Source: Choanephora cucurbitarum (taxonomy: Eukaryota > Mucoromycota > Mucoromycetes > Mucorales > Choanephoraceae). From it: DNA of 64,000 bases. Numbering within the stretch: position 1 is the stretch's first letter; every line of letters begins with the position of its first letter. Below are positions 1 to 11,562 of the stretch, one piece after another. The notes under the pieces were generated by a model. It was not told the origin of the DNA, did no database searches, and saw nothing but the letters and a program-made list of their open reading frames with translations. The stretch spans positions 186,001 to 250,000 of the forward strand of contig JAIWNI010000036.1 of NCBI GenBank assembly GCA_025331435.1, read 5' to 3'. A program made the translations under genes and the position numbers.

Positions 1-985
1 TACATATCCAAAAAAATATAGAATGAGTTTATTGCAGATCAAATGATGTAGAAGTCCTTTTTTTTTAGTTTGATTATACCTAGGCAATTAAGAGAATATA
101 CTTGAGAAGCTTGTAGTCGATCTGAGACGATCAGTTTGTCTAACTTTTTTTCATGTCGAATTTTTGAATTGGAAGAAAAAAATAAAGTCGAAAATGTTGA
201 ACAGCTAAATCATTTTTAAGCTGGGAAAAGGAAAAAAAAAGTTGGTGAAAAAAATAAAGTGAATTTGGGATCAATTCAAATCAATTGAAACAACCAATCT
301 TTACCTAAAAGAGAGTGATTAAGAATTGAGTCTGTAGTTATGAATCATGTTTAGCGAATAGTAAAGAAGAGTATTTTTTAATCAATAAAAGTACGCATGC
401 AATTGATTTTTATTTATCTCTTTAGCGTAACTCAAGTATAGCATGTGTAGAGAATGGAATTTCGAAGGTCAACAAGACCAAGGAGAGTAAAGCCAATATT
501 TTAAAAAAAAAATCCATTTGGGTCACCTAGTCAAGTCATGGAATATTAAAGAGCTCTGTAAAGGAACTTCAAGCGAAGAAGTTTATGAGATTTTAAACAA
601 GAAAGTGAACTTTTATTTTTATCAACTTGTGATACCATAGAAATGAGTTGAAAGCTGATACACCTAACAAAGACTTTTTCATACATTATACTTCCATGCA
701 TTTTGATCTTGTAATCTCAAGTCTTTATTCTTTCAGCATGCTTGAATCAAAACGCTTTTTGAAAGTGCTGTCAGCAAGTTCATGCAAACCTAAAACATTT
801 GTCGTTTCTGTCATTTATCACCGTCTCTTCATTGATGGATAACCAGTTTTTCTTCTTACCACTACTCAAATTGTACTAAATACTGACCATTTTTTATTTT
901 TTATTTCCTCATCATGAAATGTACAGTAAAGGTAAGCTTTATTTTAAAGCAGTAGTCATCATTCTGCATGTTTTGACATTGCTTT

Positions 986-1689
986 TCAAATAGTAGTATT
1001 TAACCATTTTAGTAACCACTCTGTACTGTTTACTCTTCGGATGACCATGCTCTCCAATGGCACTCCTTTATGATATAACTCATGCTATGCACATTTGATG
1101 CCCACATATCTGGTGTCTGCTCTTCTCACATACACTGACATTCTTTTGATGACCATTTCTTGATATACTTCATGATCCAATTCCCTATCTACATTCCAAT
1201 CTTTGTAGCAAATCAGTATTTAGGCTTTCTTCTGTTCGATCCATTCTCTTAATGCTTGCCTTCGCTGATCCATCATACTCTCATCCTATCCGCTTTCTTC
1301 ATCTGTTGTATCATCAGTTGGCTAATTCATTCTTTTCTATGGATCATCCACCTCTTTAATCACTGTTCTCTCTGGATTATGCTTCCTGTCTACCTACATC
1401 ATCTCTCTTATCCCATCATGCCTTATATCGTGTGATTCAAGTTGCATAATGCCTAACTGACTCGGCTGACTTCAAGCTTTTAATACGTTGCTTATCTGAA
1501 TTGCTGCTTTGGTCTTACCGTGTTTCCAGCGCCACATCCACAAGCCTATCTACATGTGCTGCCTATCCTGATGTACTCATCAGTACATCACCTACTTCAT
1601 TGTCAAACTATTACCTGCTATTGACTCTTGTGACACTGATATCGTCTTGTATTGCGGCTTGATCCTACTACTCGCTTGTAAGGTTTAGT
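986..1689 (-). pseudogene. Mirror copy of the decayed ORF in the left arm
   Basis: This is the palindromic counterpart of the relic at 4411-5114 and carries the same stops at the mirrored positions. The decay therefore happened before the arms were duplicated or homogenised. Function is unknown. Confidence 0.4.
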
Positions 1690-1933
1690 ACCAGACTGAT
1701 GAACGCATGTGATGACTCATTCAAGCGCAAAGCTTTGGAATCTTCCGCGTATCGTCAAGAAAGGTGAAGAAACTGGCTCTCCGATTGTAAATTGTATTCT
1801 ATTTCGCGCGTTTGTTTTTTGGTGGAGGTTTCTGTCAAGATCAAGTTCAGATTACTTGCTTCAAGAGCATGATGTACTCATCATTGGTAAAAAGACGCAT
1901 CAATGTGGACGATTTCAACTTTTTTTCTAACAA

Positions 1934-2319
1934 GTGATTCAAGTCTCATGTTTATTCTTTTTTTTTTTTCAAATAAACTGTCTATCTAGTGTTTCTTCTT
2001 CTGTATCGCTTGCTTTTTCGGGTGTAGAATCTTTTGATGACCTGTTCTACTGCTTCGTATGCATCGTCTGGTGTATGGGCTTCAAGAGAAAAAAGAGCGA
2101 GCCAAAAAAAGAAAAAAAAAAAAAAGCTGGGCTTCAAGGCAAAGTTGATTCAAGCGCTAAAGCTGTCAAGCGGTAGAGAACCTCTTTAAAGGCTGAAAAC
2201 ATACAGAAAGGATCCACCATCCGTCTAGAAATTGCTCTCAAGGGTCAACCAAAAAGCGTATCTGGATTCCAAGTGTATCATTTTGTTCGAAAGAAACTAG
2301 AGCATCATCCTAGCCAGTA
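1934..2319 (+). pseudogene. Lysine-rich decayed reading frame, left arm
   Basis: An 80-codon open frame ends in TAG at 2174 and then continues in the same frame to a TAA at about 2318. The readthrough part includes GSTIRLEIALKGQPKSVSGF. The first part has a KKSEPKKEKKKK run. No family is recognised. The mirror copy lies at about 3781-4166 on the minus strand. It could also be chance coding potential. Confidence 0.2.
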
Positions 2320-3042
2320 AAGCAAAGGCTGAAATCCATAGTGCGCTTAAGAAGTGTCCAAATATAGAATATAAAACGATCTACATTTTGTTATAATACA
2401 GAAGCCCTATTTGACCCTATACACCCAATAAGCATACCTAATTCTTAATGACGCTATAGATAAGGAAACCCAATATGGCTATTAAACAGAAGAAACACGC
2501 CATTGTTCTAGAAAGGCTCCGGGAAACATGTTCACTCATATACCTTAGAATTCATCGAGTCTATTCGTTGCCACTATTCGTTTGTCCGCTTATATGGCCT
2601 TTTTCATTGGATTACAAAGCGTTATTTTAAAAGCTTAAAGCAGTGAAAAAACATGTATTGTGCAAGGAAAACATGTCTGGTGCACACTTTGGATGTGCAT
2701 CATACAAGGATTCGGCTATGTATGGGGCCTAAATACACATCCATTTTGGATGTGCATCAGACATATCCCATTCGCCGTGGCATAAGCTTAAGAACTTAGT
2801 CGATCGCAGATTTTTATAGGCTTTTTTTTTTTTAAAAATAACATATACATATTGCTTTGTCAAATTAAAATCAAAGTTTGATAACAATAAATAAGCTTTC
2901 ATTGTTGGCATTAATGAATGGGTCTTATCACATGCAAAAAGAGCACAAAGTACCACTTTAGCTCAAACCTTATTTATTACGCGACAGCTAGGTTATCTCT
3001 CTAGATTCTGATTTCATTCTAATTAATAATACATATAATGAG

Positions 3043-3057
3043 AGAAATGAAACAGAG
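3043..3057. other. Palindrome spacer (15 bp)
   Basis: This is the unpaired centre between the two arms; pairing resumes at 3042/3058. A spacer this short would form a large hairpin or cruciform in single-stranded DNA. Short asymmetric spacers are also what fold-back chimeric reads leave. Confidence 0.9.
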
Positions 3058-6000
3058 CTCATTATATGTATTATTAATTAGAATGAAATCAGAATCTAGA
3101 GAGATAACCTAGCTGTCGCGTAATAAATAAGGTTTGAGCTAAAGTGGTACTTTGTGCTCTTTTTGCATGTGATAAGACCCATTCATTAATGCCAACAATG
3201 AAAGCTTATTTATTGTTATCAAACTTTGATTTTAATTTGACAAAGCAATATGTATATGTTATTTTTAAAAAAAAAAAAGCCTATAAAAATCTGCGATCGA
3301 CTAAGTTCTTAAGCTTATGCCACGGCGAATGGGATATGTCTGATGCACATCCAAAATGGATGTGTATTTAGGCCCCATACATAGCCGAATCCTTGTATGA
3401 TGCACATCCAAAGTGTGCACCAGACATGTTTTCCTTGCACAATACATGTTTTTTCACTGCTTTAAGCTTTTAAAATAACGCTTTGTAATCCAATGAAAAA
3501 GGCCATATAAGCGGACAAACGAATAGTGGCAACGAATAGACTCGATGAATTCTAAGGTATATGAGTGAACATGTTTCCCGGAGCCTTTCTAGAACAATGG
3601 CGTGTTTCTTCTGTTTAATAGCCATATTGGGTTTCCTTATCTATAGCGTCATTAAGAATTAGGTATGCTTATTGGGTGTATAGGGTCAAATAGGGCTTCT
3701 GTATTATAACAAAATGTAGATCGTTTTATATTCTATATTTGGACACTTCTTAAGCGCACTATGGATTTCAGCCTTTGCTTTACTGGCTAGGATGATGCTC
3801 TAGTTTCTTTCGAACAAAATGATACACTTGGAATCCAGATACGCTTTTTGGTTGACCCTTGAGAGCAATTTCTAGACGGATGGTGGATCCTTTCTGTATG
3901 TTTTCAGCCTTTAAAGAGGTTCTCTACCGCTTGACAGCTTTAGCGCTTGAATCAACTTTGCCTTGAAGCCCAGCTTTTTTTTTTTTTTCTTTTTTTGGCT
4001 CGCTCTTTTTTCTCTTGAAGCCCATACACCAGACGATGCATACGAAGCAGTAGAACAGGTCATCAAAAGATTCTACACCCGAAAAAGCAAGCGATACAGA
4101 AGAAGAAACACTAGATAGACAGTTTATTTGAAAAAAAAAAAAGAATAAACATGAGACTTGAATCACTTGTTAGAAAAAAAGTTGAAATCGTCCACATTGA
4201 TGCGTCTTTTTACCAATGATGAGTACATCATGCTCTTGAAGCAAGTAATCTGAACTTGATCTTGACAGAAACCTCCACCAAAAAACAAACGCGCGAAATA
4301 GAATACAATTTACAATCGGAGAGCCAGTTTCTTCACCTTTCTTGACGATACGCGGAAGATTCCAAAGCTTTGCGCTTGAATGAGTCATCACATGCGTTCA
4401 TCAGTCTGGTACTAAACCTTACAAGCGAGTAGTAGGATCAAGCCGCAATACAAGACGATATCAGTGTCACAAGAGTCAATAGCAGGTAATAGTTTGACAA
4501 TGAAGTAGGTGATGTACTGATGAGTACATCAGGATAGGCAGCACATGTAGATAGGCTTGTGGATGTGGCGCTGGAAACACGGTAAGACCAAAGCAGCAAT
4601 TCAGATAAGCAACGTATTAAAAGCTTGAAGTCAGCCGAGTCAGTTAGGCATTATGCAACTTGAATCACACGATATAAGGCATGATGGGATAAGAGAGATG
4701 ATGTAGGTAGACAGGAAGCATAATCCAGAGAGAACAGTGATTAAAGAGGTGGATGATCCATAGAAAAGAATGAATTAGCCAACTGATGATACAACAGATG
4801 AAGAAAGCGGATAGGATGAGAGTATGATGGATCAGCGAAGGCAAGCATTAAGAGAATGGATCGAACAGAAGAAAGCCTAAATACTGATTTGCTACAAAGA
4901 TTGGAATGTAGATAGGGAATTGGATCATGAAGTATATCAAGAAATGGTCATCAAAAGAATGTCAGTGTATGTGAGAAGAGCAGACACCAGATATGTGGGC
5001 ATCAAATGTGCATAGCATGAGTTATATCATAAAGGAGTGCCATTGGAGAGCATGGTCATCCGAAGAGTAAACAGTACAGAGTGGTTACTAAAATGGTTAA
5101 ATACTACTATTTGAAAAGCAATGTCAAAACATGCAGAATGATGACTACTGCTTTAAAATAAAGCTTACCTTTACTGTACATTTCATGATGAGGAAATAAA
5201 AAATAAAAAATGGTCAGTATTTAGTACAATTTGAGTAGTGGTAAGAAGAAAAACTGGTTATCCATCAATGAAGAGACGGTGATAAATGACAGAAACGACA
5301 AATGTTTTAGGTTTGCATGAACTTGCTGACAGCACTTTCAAAAAGCGTTTTGATTCAAGCATGCTGAAAGAATAAAGACTTGAGATTACAAGATCAAAAT
5401 GCATGGAAGTATAATGTATGAAAAAGTCTTTGTTAGGTGTATCAGCTTTCAACTCATTTCTATGGTATCACAAGTTGATAAAAATAAAAGTTCACTTTCT
5501 TGTTTAAAATCTCATAAACTTCTTCGCTTGAAGTTCCTTTACAGAGCTCTTTAATATTCCATGACTTGACTAGGTGACCCAAATGGATTTTTTTTTTAAA
5601 ATATTGGCTTTACTCTCCTTGGTCTTGTTGACCTTCGAAATTCCATTCTCTACACATGCTATACTTGAGTTACGCTAAAGAGATAAATAAAAATCAATTG
5701 CATGCGTACTTTTATTGATTAAAAAATACTCTTCTTTACTATTCGCTAAACATGATTCATAACTACAGACTCAATTCTTAATCACTCTCTTTTAGGTAAA
5801 GATTGGTTGTTTCAATTGATTTGAATTGATCCCAAATTCACTTTATTTTTTTCACCAACTTTTTTTTTCCTTTTCCCAGCTTAAAAATGATTTAGCTGTT
5901 CAACATTTTCGACTTTATTTTTTTCTTCCAATTCAAAAATTCGACATGAAAAAAAGTTAGACAAACTGATCGTCTCAGATCGACTACAAGCTTCTCAAGT

Positions 6001-6101
6001 ATATTCTCTTAATTGCCTAGGTATAATCAAACTAAAAAAAAAAGGACTTCTACATCATTTGATCTGCAATAAACTCATTCTATATTTTTTTTGGATATGT
6101 A
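3058..6101 (-). repeat. Right arm of the 6.1 kb palindrome
   Basis: Reverse complement of 1-3042. The match runs at least to base 6101, where it meets the window start, so the arm could be longer on the unseen side. Inside both arms are smaller inverted motifs, for example CACATCCATTTTGGATGTG (2741-2759 and its mirror) and TGATGTACTCATCAGTACATCA near 1570. Confidence 0.95.
4411..5114 (+). pseudogene. Decayed ORF of unknown function in the right arm
   Basis: One frame (codons starting at multiples of 3) reads as protein-like sequence for over 200 codons, interrupted by about ten stops, and ends with TGA at 5112. The best stretch starts near 4827 and includes the words RRQALREWIEQKKA, CYKDWNVDRELDHEVYQEM and RRVNSTEWLLKW. 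The stops are TAG, TAA and TGA, each one C-to-T change away from CAG, CAA or CGA. Upstream of about 4680 a second frame also looks protein-like, so a frameshift is possible. I recognise no family; an old transposon-derived gene is the most likely origin. Confidence 0.4.
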
Positions 6102-6966
6102 TTAGACATGAAATCTGTGCATTGTGCACATCTCTATTTAATAAACTTCAGATGCGCCATGGCAGGTAGTACAAGCTTAGACGTTTCATTTGACAATTAC
6201 TTTACATAAGCCAGGTGATTTAGAGCTGTCTTTGAGAAGTAAAGTGATGTAGTGCTTATCATTGTTCTCTTGCGAACATGCAATTTAGTGTTGAATATAA
6301 TCGCGCTTGAAGCGACATCTACTTCTCATATAATCGTCGTTGTTTTTCAAATGTTTGATAAAGCAAAGAAAGCAAGGGCCTTATCAGGTCAAACTTGCCC
6401 GTATGGTTAAACACAAATAACTATGTGAGAAAAAACATTCGACAGATTATAATAGCTGTATATGCAACACACACACACATGCCAACCATATGACTATCAC
6501 ATAAATAAACAACACTAGGCCGCATAAATTGAAAGGATAATAACGCCAGATCATGACGAAGAAAACCAACAGCAAGGAAAGGCATTGATATGGCAGTCAA
6601 ATACGACTTTGCTGGTATTGTGTCTATTTGGAGCATCTTTATGGATGCAGTTGCTGCTCTGACTCAAAGCTACGAGCATACTTGGATACGGTGCTATTCT
6701 TTAAGATTGTGCAAACTTGCAGTTGATTTCTTGATGGTATGCAATCTGTTTCTTCCGGTGTATAATCTATTCCTGAAAATGGTGTATCTTATTCAACTAT
6801 GTCTGGAGTTCTTGGACGCCCTTATAATGCCTACAACCATGGATCTTGGTGGACGGAACCTCAAAAGAAAAGTCATTGGCGTGCGTAGTAAGAAAATCAC
6901 AAATCTGGTTCCATAAATTGGGTGTTACGATTTAAGCTAACATTCATCTTTCTTTCACTTTAAATC
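6102..6966. other. Intergenic, one doubtful small ORF
   Basis: A CA microsatellite lies at 6468-6480. An open frame at 6590-6916 (108 codons, hydrophobic) overlaps a short different-frame ORF at 6801-6890 containing GRPYNAYNHGSWWTEPQK, which looks more protein-like. Neither has a recognised domain or a clear promoter. They may be remnants of a decayed gene. Confidence 0.3.
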
Positions 6967-8985
6967 ATGTCAAAAGAACAAAGTATAACAAATTTTTTAA
7001 ATAATAATACATCACAACAATCAAAGCCCACATTCGAGCAATACATTGCCGAAAACAAAGAATTCATCCTTGAGCTTGAAAGGACAGCGCCAGTAGGCAT
7101 GGCAGCATGGCTCAAAGAATTCAATATCTGTGCCAAAAAATTGCATGTGAAGGTGGTAAGTTATTACAACCTCCTTTTCTCATGTTTCATTAAATAATTC
7201 ACAACGCGTGATAGTCGAAAGGAAGAGCTGTCAATACCTGGAAGCTATTGGTAAGATAATTACAGAGCCTTATACAATTAGATAGACTAACATAAATATA
7301 AATGAATATGCAAAGATTATGAAGGATAGTGAAACAGTATGTTGATATGTCAAATCAATTTAAAAAAGCAACCATTTATTCAGCTAACTTTCAAACGCAG
7401 CCCAAAAGAATTTGTTACTTTAACGGCCCTGGTGTTAAGACAATGACTCTTCTGAGTACTGAAGGAGAGGTAATATCTTAACCAGTTATACGTTTTGTAT
7501 CCTTCTGTTTATCTAACTCTGTTGCGTCTCTTTCATATCTAGTGGAAGGTGGGTGATGTAAGCATCACTGAAAGCTTGAAAGCATTTCACGCAGAAGCAA
7601 TTGTTGCAGCAGAAGCAGAAAAAGAGATTGACGCCGCACAATTCATGTAAAGTATTGATATCATTTCCCTCGGGCTTTACGTCTACAATTTGAGTAGTCG
7701 TCGTCTTGGCTAGCCTTGCATCTTTCTTGAAGCTTTGCTTGCTACCATTAATGCCTGGCTTGGCTCTGCATCTTTAAGAAACAGAGATTCTTCTGTTTAC
7801 TTTTGTATCATAATCTCTTTATACTGACAAAAAGTTGAATAGGTCTCTAAATTTCATTTTCTTGTTTGAACCTACACACTGCCAAGAATTTTACGGACTT
7901 CCTTCTTCTGTAACCAAGTCTGTTATCAATTCTCTTGACTTGCCAGAGACTATAGATGTAGAAGATGATCTGGCTATTCACTGTCGACAGGTTGTTAAGG
8001 TAACTATATCATAACTTCAAGCTACTTCAAAATACTGAAAATGCTTCTGTCATTCTAGAAAATCGAACAGGCAAAAAAGAGACAAGAGAAGTGTGAAGTT
8101 GAAGATGAAGATGAGTTTGACGAAGTTTATTCGTTGTTAAATGGCTTTGAAAACAAGGCAATCAAGGAGAAGAAGAAGAACGAGAAGAAGCTGATTCAGC
8201 TATTGAGGGCCATGTTGTTGAAGTGTCCTAGCTGGCAAACAAGCCCAGCCACAGAAGACACCATGATCATTCAAAGCCTTGTTGCTTTGTTTGATGTCTT
8301 TCTCAATTGCGACCGAAGGTACTCACATGCATGGTAAGTATTTGATATATAAACAGTAGACAAAGAGATACTATGAAACTTTTACTCATATCAAACCATT
8401 AGGACCCATGGCTTTTTGGATTGCTCGGCTGTAGCCACACAAACAGCATCAGCAACAACCTCAGCATCAGCAACAACCAACATCAACAGCAACACCAAAA
8501 GAAGCAAAGCATTAGGCTCAATCAAGCCTGATTTTGTGTTACGCTTTGCATTCAACACTCGCCAGTTTGATGTCTTTGTTGTCGAAGTCAAGAACAAAGG
8601 GGCCAAGTCTTTGCAAATAGTGAATGACAAAGCAAAGCTGGCTTACGAGCTCAAGATAATAGTCAACAGCCTTGTTGATTTTGGTGTTGTCGAACCCCAA
8701 GCTTGCGGCTTGTTGGTGGAAGGTGACTTGTGCCAAGTGTACAGACTGGATCTGTACAAAGAGGCGGTGTACCGATTTGTTTGCGTGGGGCAGTTTAATC
8801 TGCCCAGAAATTATATTGACTTCTGCTTGTTCCCAAGCATAATGGAACAAATGCTGCTTGTAAAAAGCTTGATAGACAAGACTGCCAACAACATTGCCAA
8901 CAGGCAACCTTCTGTCTTCTTTCCTTCCTACTACCGACGCCCCTCATTTACCTTACCTTCTCGAACAAATCATGAGGCTAAATAA
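6967..8985 (+). CDS. Hypothetical protein with PD-(D/E)XK nuclease-like motif
   Basis: An eight-exon model of 477 residues: 6967-7155, 7215-7250, 7316-7336, 7401-7469, 7543-7646, 7843-7999, 8059-8333 and 8403-8985. All introns are GT-AG and several show CTAAC branch points. The N-terminus is Asn/Gln-rich (NFLNNNTSQQSKPTFEQYIAENKEF). The middle has an acidic stretch followed by a lysine-rich segment (about 210-245). A Ser/Thr/Ala spacer precedes the C-terminal domain. That domain has KPDFVLRF, then a short hairpin gap, then VVEVKN, giving P326-D327, E345 and K347, the spacing of the PD-(D/E)XK nuclease fold. It continues with ACGLLVEGD and CQVYRLDL. The nuclease assignment is an inference from the motif. 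I believe similar proteins recur in mucoralean genomes, but I cannot verify this here. The neighbours are transposon remnants. Confidence 0.65.
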
Positions 8986-9490
8986 ATTGTTGTGCTTTCT
9001 TTTTCTTTTTTCTTCAGTCAGCTATATGGTTTAAGACATGTCTTATTGTCCCAGTTCCTCTTTTTTTTTTTGGCTATCGCACAAGTAGTTTGTTGCTCTT
9101 TCAGCGGATACTTGCAAATCAAAAGAAGCAAAACCAGCCTATGGACATGTTACCTTTTTTCTTTTGCTTTTCGCTTTTCATTATAAAAAGCAAGTTGGCG
9201 TTATTTTGAAATGATGACAAAGTTTTCTTTATTAGCCAAACTAGATACGATGAGACGTAAACTGTTTCAAGTATACCGATACAGAAAGCATTTAGGATGC
9301 AATTACTAGTTTAGTGTTGGTAGTGTAGTCTATTTCGTAACTCCATATCCTTGAGCATGCATCAGATGTCCTTGCCTTTCTTGCAGCTATTCTTACCATT
9401 CCATCTCTTACGTATAGCTGTTTAAAAGTCCCTTCTTTTGATTCTTTGCTTCTTGGTAACGATATAAGGTGCAGAGAGTAAAATATTAAA
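8986..9490. other. Intergenic, pyrimidine-rich
   Basis: T- and C-rich stretches (8990-9075) follow the stop codon, and AT-rich sequence fills the rest. No gene, RNA or repeat was recognised. Confidence 0.5.
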
Positions 9491-9616
9491 ACGTTCCTAA
9501 CAGCAGAGCAAGTCGGAGCAGGCCTGTTTCATCCTGACGGAGAGATGCCGGAAGGATATGCAGACGAACATTTATATCTGCTGGTAGATGGTAAATTATT
9601 AGTCGAAAGCCTGACA
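9491..9616 (+). pseudogene. Short coding-like fragment
   Basis: An open stretch reads AEQVGAGLFHPDGEMPEGY and DEHLYLLVDGKLLVESL before degenerating. It has no recognised domain. It lies just upstream of the FAR1-type fragment and may belong to the same decayed gene. Confidence 0.25.
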
Positions 9617-9722
9617 ACTTTTTTTGGTCCTATTTTTTTTTATTTACTAAACTTTGAGCATGGTCTATTTTTGCGTTGTATTCTCTCTTTACAATTACTC
9701 TGCTATAGATACACTATTCAAA

Positions 9723-10157
9723 ATGTCTGCTAACAACACCGTTTACTCTTTGACTAACATCACAGATGGTTTGCAATAATCCTCAATCAGAGGCGTTATG
9801 AAGTTGCAAACTAACGAAGCTATTCGCATAGAAGCAACTCGGTGGAAGGAGTGCTTTGTTACAATTAACGAAGCCTGCTCATACAGCTGGAGAATTATTA
9901 ACTCCAACAAGCAAGCCGGCGATCTTTCTCCTGAAGAAGCCCGTGCAAGAGGTGTTACCCTTGCTTTTTCTCAGCAGTACTGCTGTCACCGTGCTGACAG
10001 TTACAAGTCGACAGCCAGTCAACGTCCTGTCCAGAAGAAGTCGAAGAATGTCAACTGTGCCTGTACTCTTCGCATCAGGAAGTACACAAAAAAATCCCTT
10101 TATCCATACTCCAAAAGTGTCACACAAAACTACTATTATCAAACATTGAAAATATAG
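9723..10157 (+). pseudogene. FAR1/WRKY-GCM1-type zinc-domain fragment (MULE-related)
   Basis: A start at 9723 (MSANNTVYSL) runs into a stop after 18 codons; the main open frame begins at 9798 and covers 119 codons. It contains FSQQYCCHRADSYKS, then a basic stretch (RPVQKKSKN), then NCACTLRIR. This Cys/His spacing resembles the FAR1/WRKY-GCM1 DNA-binding domain found at the N-terminus of Mutator-like transposases and derived regulators. No MULE transposase catalytic domain follows, and the frame ends soon after the domain. It is probably a truncated copy; a short stand-alone DNA-binding protein is the alternative. Confidence 0.5.
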
Positions 10158-10328
10158 AAAATGACAACATCACCGTCAATAAATTAAAGAGATCTCACAG
10201 TAACATAAATCCTTGGGAAAAGGAACGATGATAGCAATTAAAGTCACAAGTAACAGTAGTACACTAATATAGTACAAACTACATAATCTGTGATAATATC
10301 AAATCCTTTATTGAAAACATATAAATAG

Positions 10329-11562
10329 TTGTTGTTAAAAGACATTAGTTCTATTGTCGAAGAAGGAGAGAAATTCAATCTTCAAAACTTGACTGATCTA
10401 AGTGAATATAATGATTGTCAACCTGTTCCCATTGAGCTTGATGCCGAAGACGAGAACTTAGAGAGCAGAATATCACTTGTTATCAAAAAAGCGAATAAAA
10501 CTGTTATTGACAAAGTTGGCAATGTTAGGAGCTACTACTTCAAAATCAATTTTTTTCGGGCAGCTAAAGCAGCAGAGTATGCTGGAATTGCCGAGAGAAC
10601 TGCTCAAACTTGGGCAAAGCGAGTCAGAACAGAACCCGGCTTGAACATATATGAAAAGCAGACTAACAAGAGTAATCGGGCCAAGAGTCAGCTTCAAGAG
10701 CCACAAAAGTTACGCATTCTTGAGCTTTTTGACACTAAAACCGACGGGGTTGTAGATAGTTTAACAAAAACTTTTGAAGGGTTTGCATTCAAGCTATCAA
10801 CTGTCAATAGCTTCATATTACATGAGTGTAATTTGACGATCAAAAGGTTGCAATGTCAACCTAAAGCTCAAAGCAATCCTGCTCGTAATCAAGCAAGATA
10901 CGATTGGGTGATGAAACACGATATTTCAGGCATAGGTTCTCTTCGAAACTCCATTTTTATTGATGAATCCGACTTGATATCAATATGAGGCCTTCATATG
11001 GACGATCAGCTTCTGGTGCTCCAGCTATCGCTTTAATACCATCTGCAAAAGCTGAACCACATTTTATTTTAGGGGCAATAGCTACTGTCGGGGTTGTTAA
11101 TATTGAAGTGCGAGTTACTCAAGTGAACAAGAGAATCAAATTTGCTGGAGGTCGCAAAAGAAAAGCTACTGAAACTGAAAAAAGGCACCACAACAGGACA
11201 TTATCTCAATTTTTTGAGAGGGACACTTGGCCAGTTAGACAGACACCCTGAACTAATAGGCTTTTATCTTGTAATGGATAATGTACCTATCCACAACAAT
11301 CAGGAAATCGAAACGCTAATCACCAGCAGAGGCTACATATATGTATATTTTTCACCTTACTCTCCTGAGCTAAACCCCATAGAGCAATTTTTGGTCGCTA
11401 ATCAAAAATAGAGTCAAACGTAGTAAATTCAACGACAAAGAAGACTTGTTCACAAGAATTCGCGATGCTTGTGATGATATTCCTCTGGATATATTAACCA
11501 AGTCGATTGAGCACTCTGTTGAAGCTTTGGAGAAGTGTAGAAATAAAGAATCATTTCAATAA
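10329..11562 (+). pseudogene. Frameshifted Tc1/mariner (IS630-type) transposase
   Basis: Three overlapping frames together cover one transposase. The first (10329-10988) has a helix-turn-helix region (AAEYAGIAERTAQTWAKRV) and the first catalytic Asp in FIDESD. A one-base loss near 10975 shifts to the second frame (NMRPSYGRS onward). A second shift near 11180, in an A run, leads to KGTTTGHYLNFL and the second Asp in MDNVPIH. The catalytic Glu is in SPELNPIEQF, 34 residues later, giving DD34E. A third shift near 11400, in a T run, leads to the C-terminal tail ending at TAA 11560-11562. At least three frameshifts make this copy inactive. I saw no clear terminal inverted repeats. Confidence 0.85.

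Larger units (their letters stand above)
1..3042 (+). repeat. Left arm of a 6.1 kb palindrome
   Basis: Every base tested here pairs with the reverse complement of 3058-6101, using position sum 6100 (6102 near the outer edge). The only differences I found are lengths of mononucleotide runs: 7 versus 8 A/T near base 11, and 9 versus 10 A/T near base 58. The arm begins at the window edge, so its true outer limit is unknown. It contains decayed coding sequence but no intact gene. Such identity means a very recent duplication, gene conversion between arms, or an assembly fold-back. Confidence 0.95.

Noticed and set aside
2690..2770. Repeated GGATGTGCATC words suggest a direct-repeat or CRISPR-like array
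   Set aside because: Only two copies per arm with unequal spacing, in a eukaryotic genome. They are part of the palindrome arms.
6421..6636. 71-codon minus-strand ORF
   Set aside because: Overlaps a better plus-strand frame, has no domain and includes the translation of a CA microsatellite.
8539..8907. 122-codon minus-strand ORF
   Set aside because: Antisense to the last exon of the PD-(D/E)XK-like gene, whose reading continues cleanly across seven introns.
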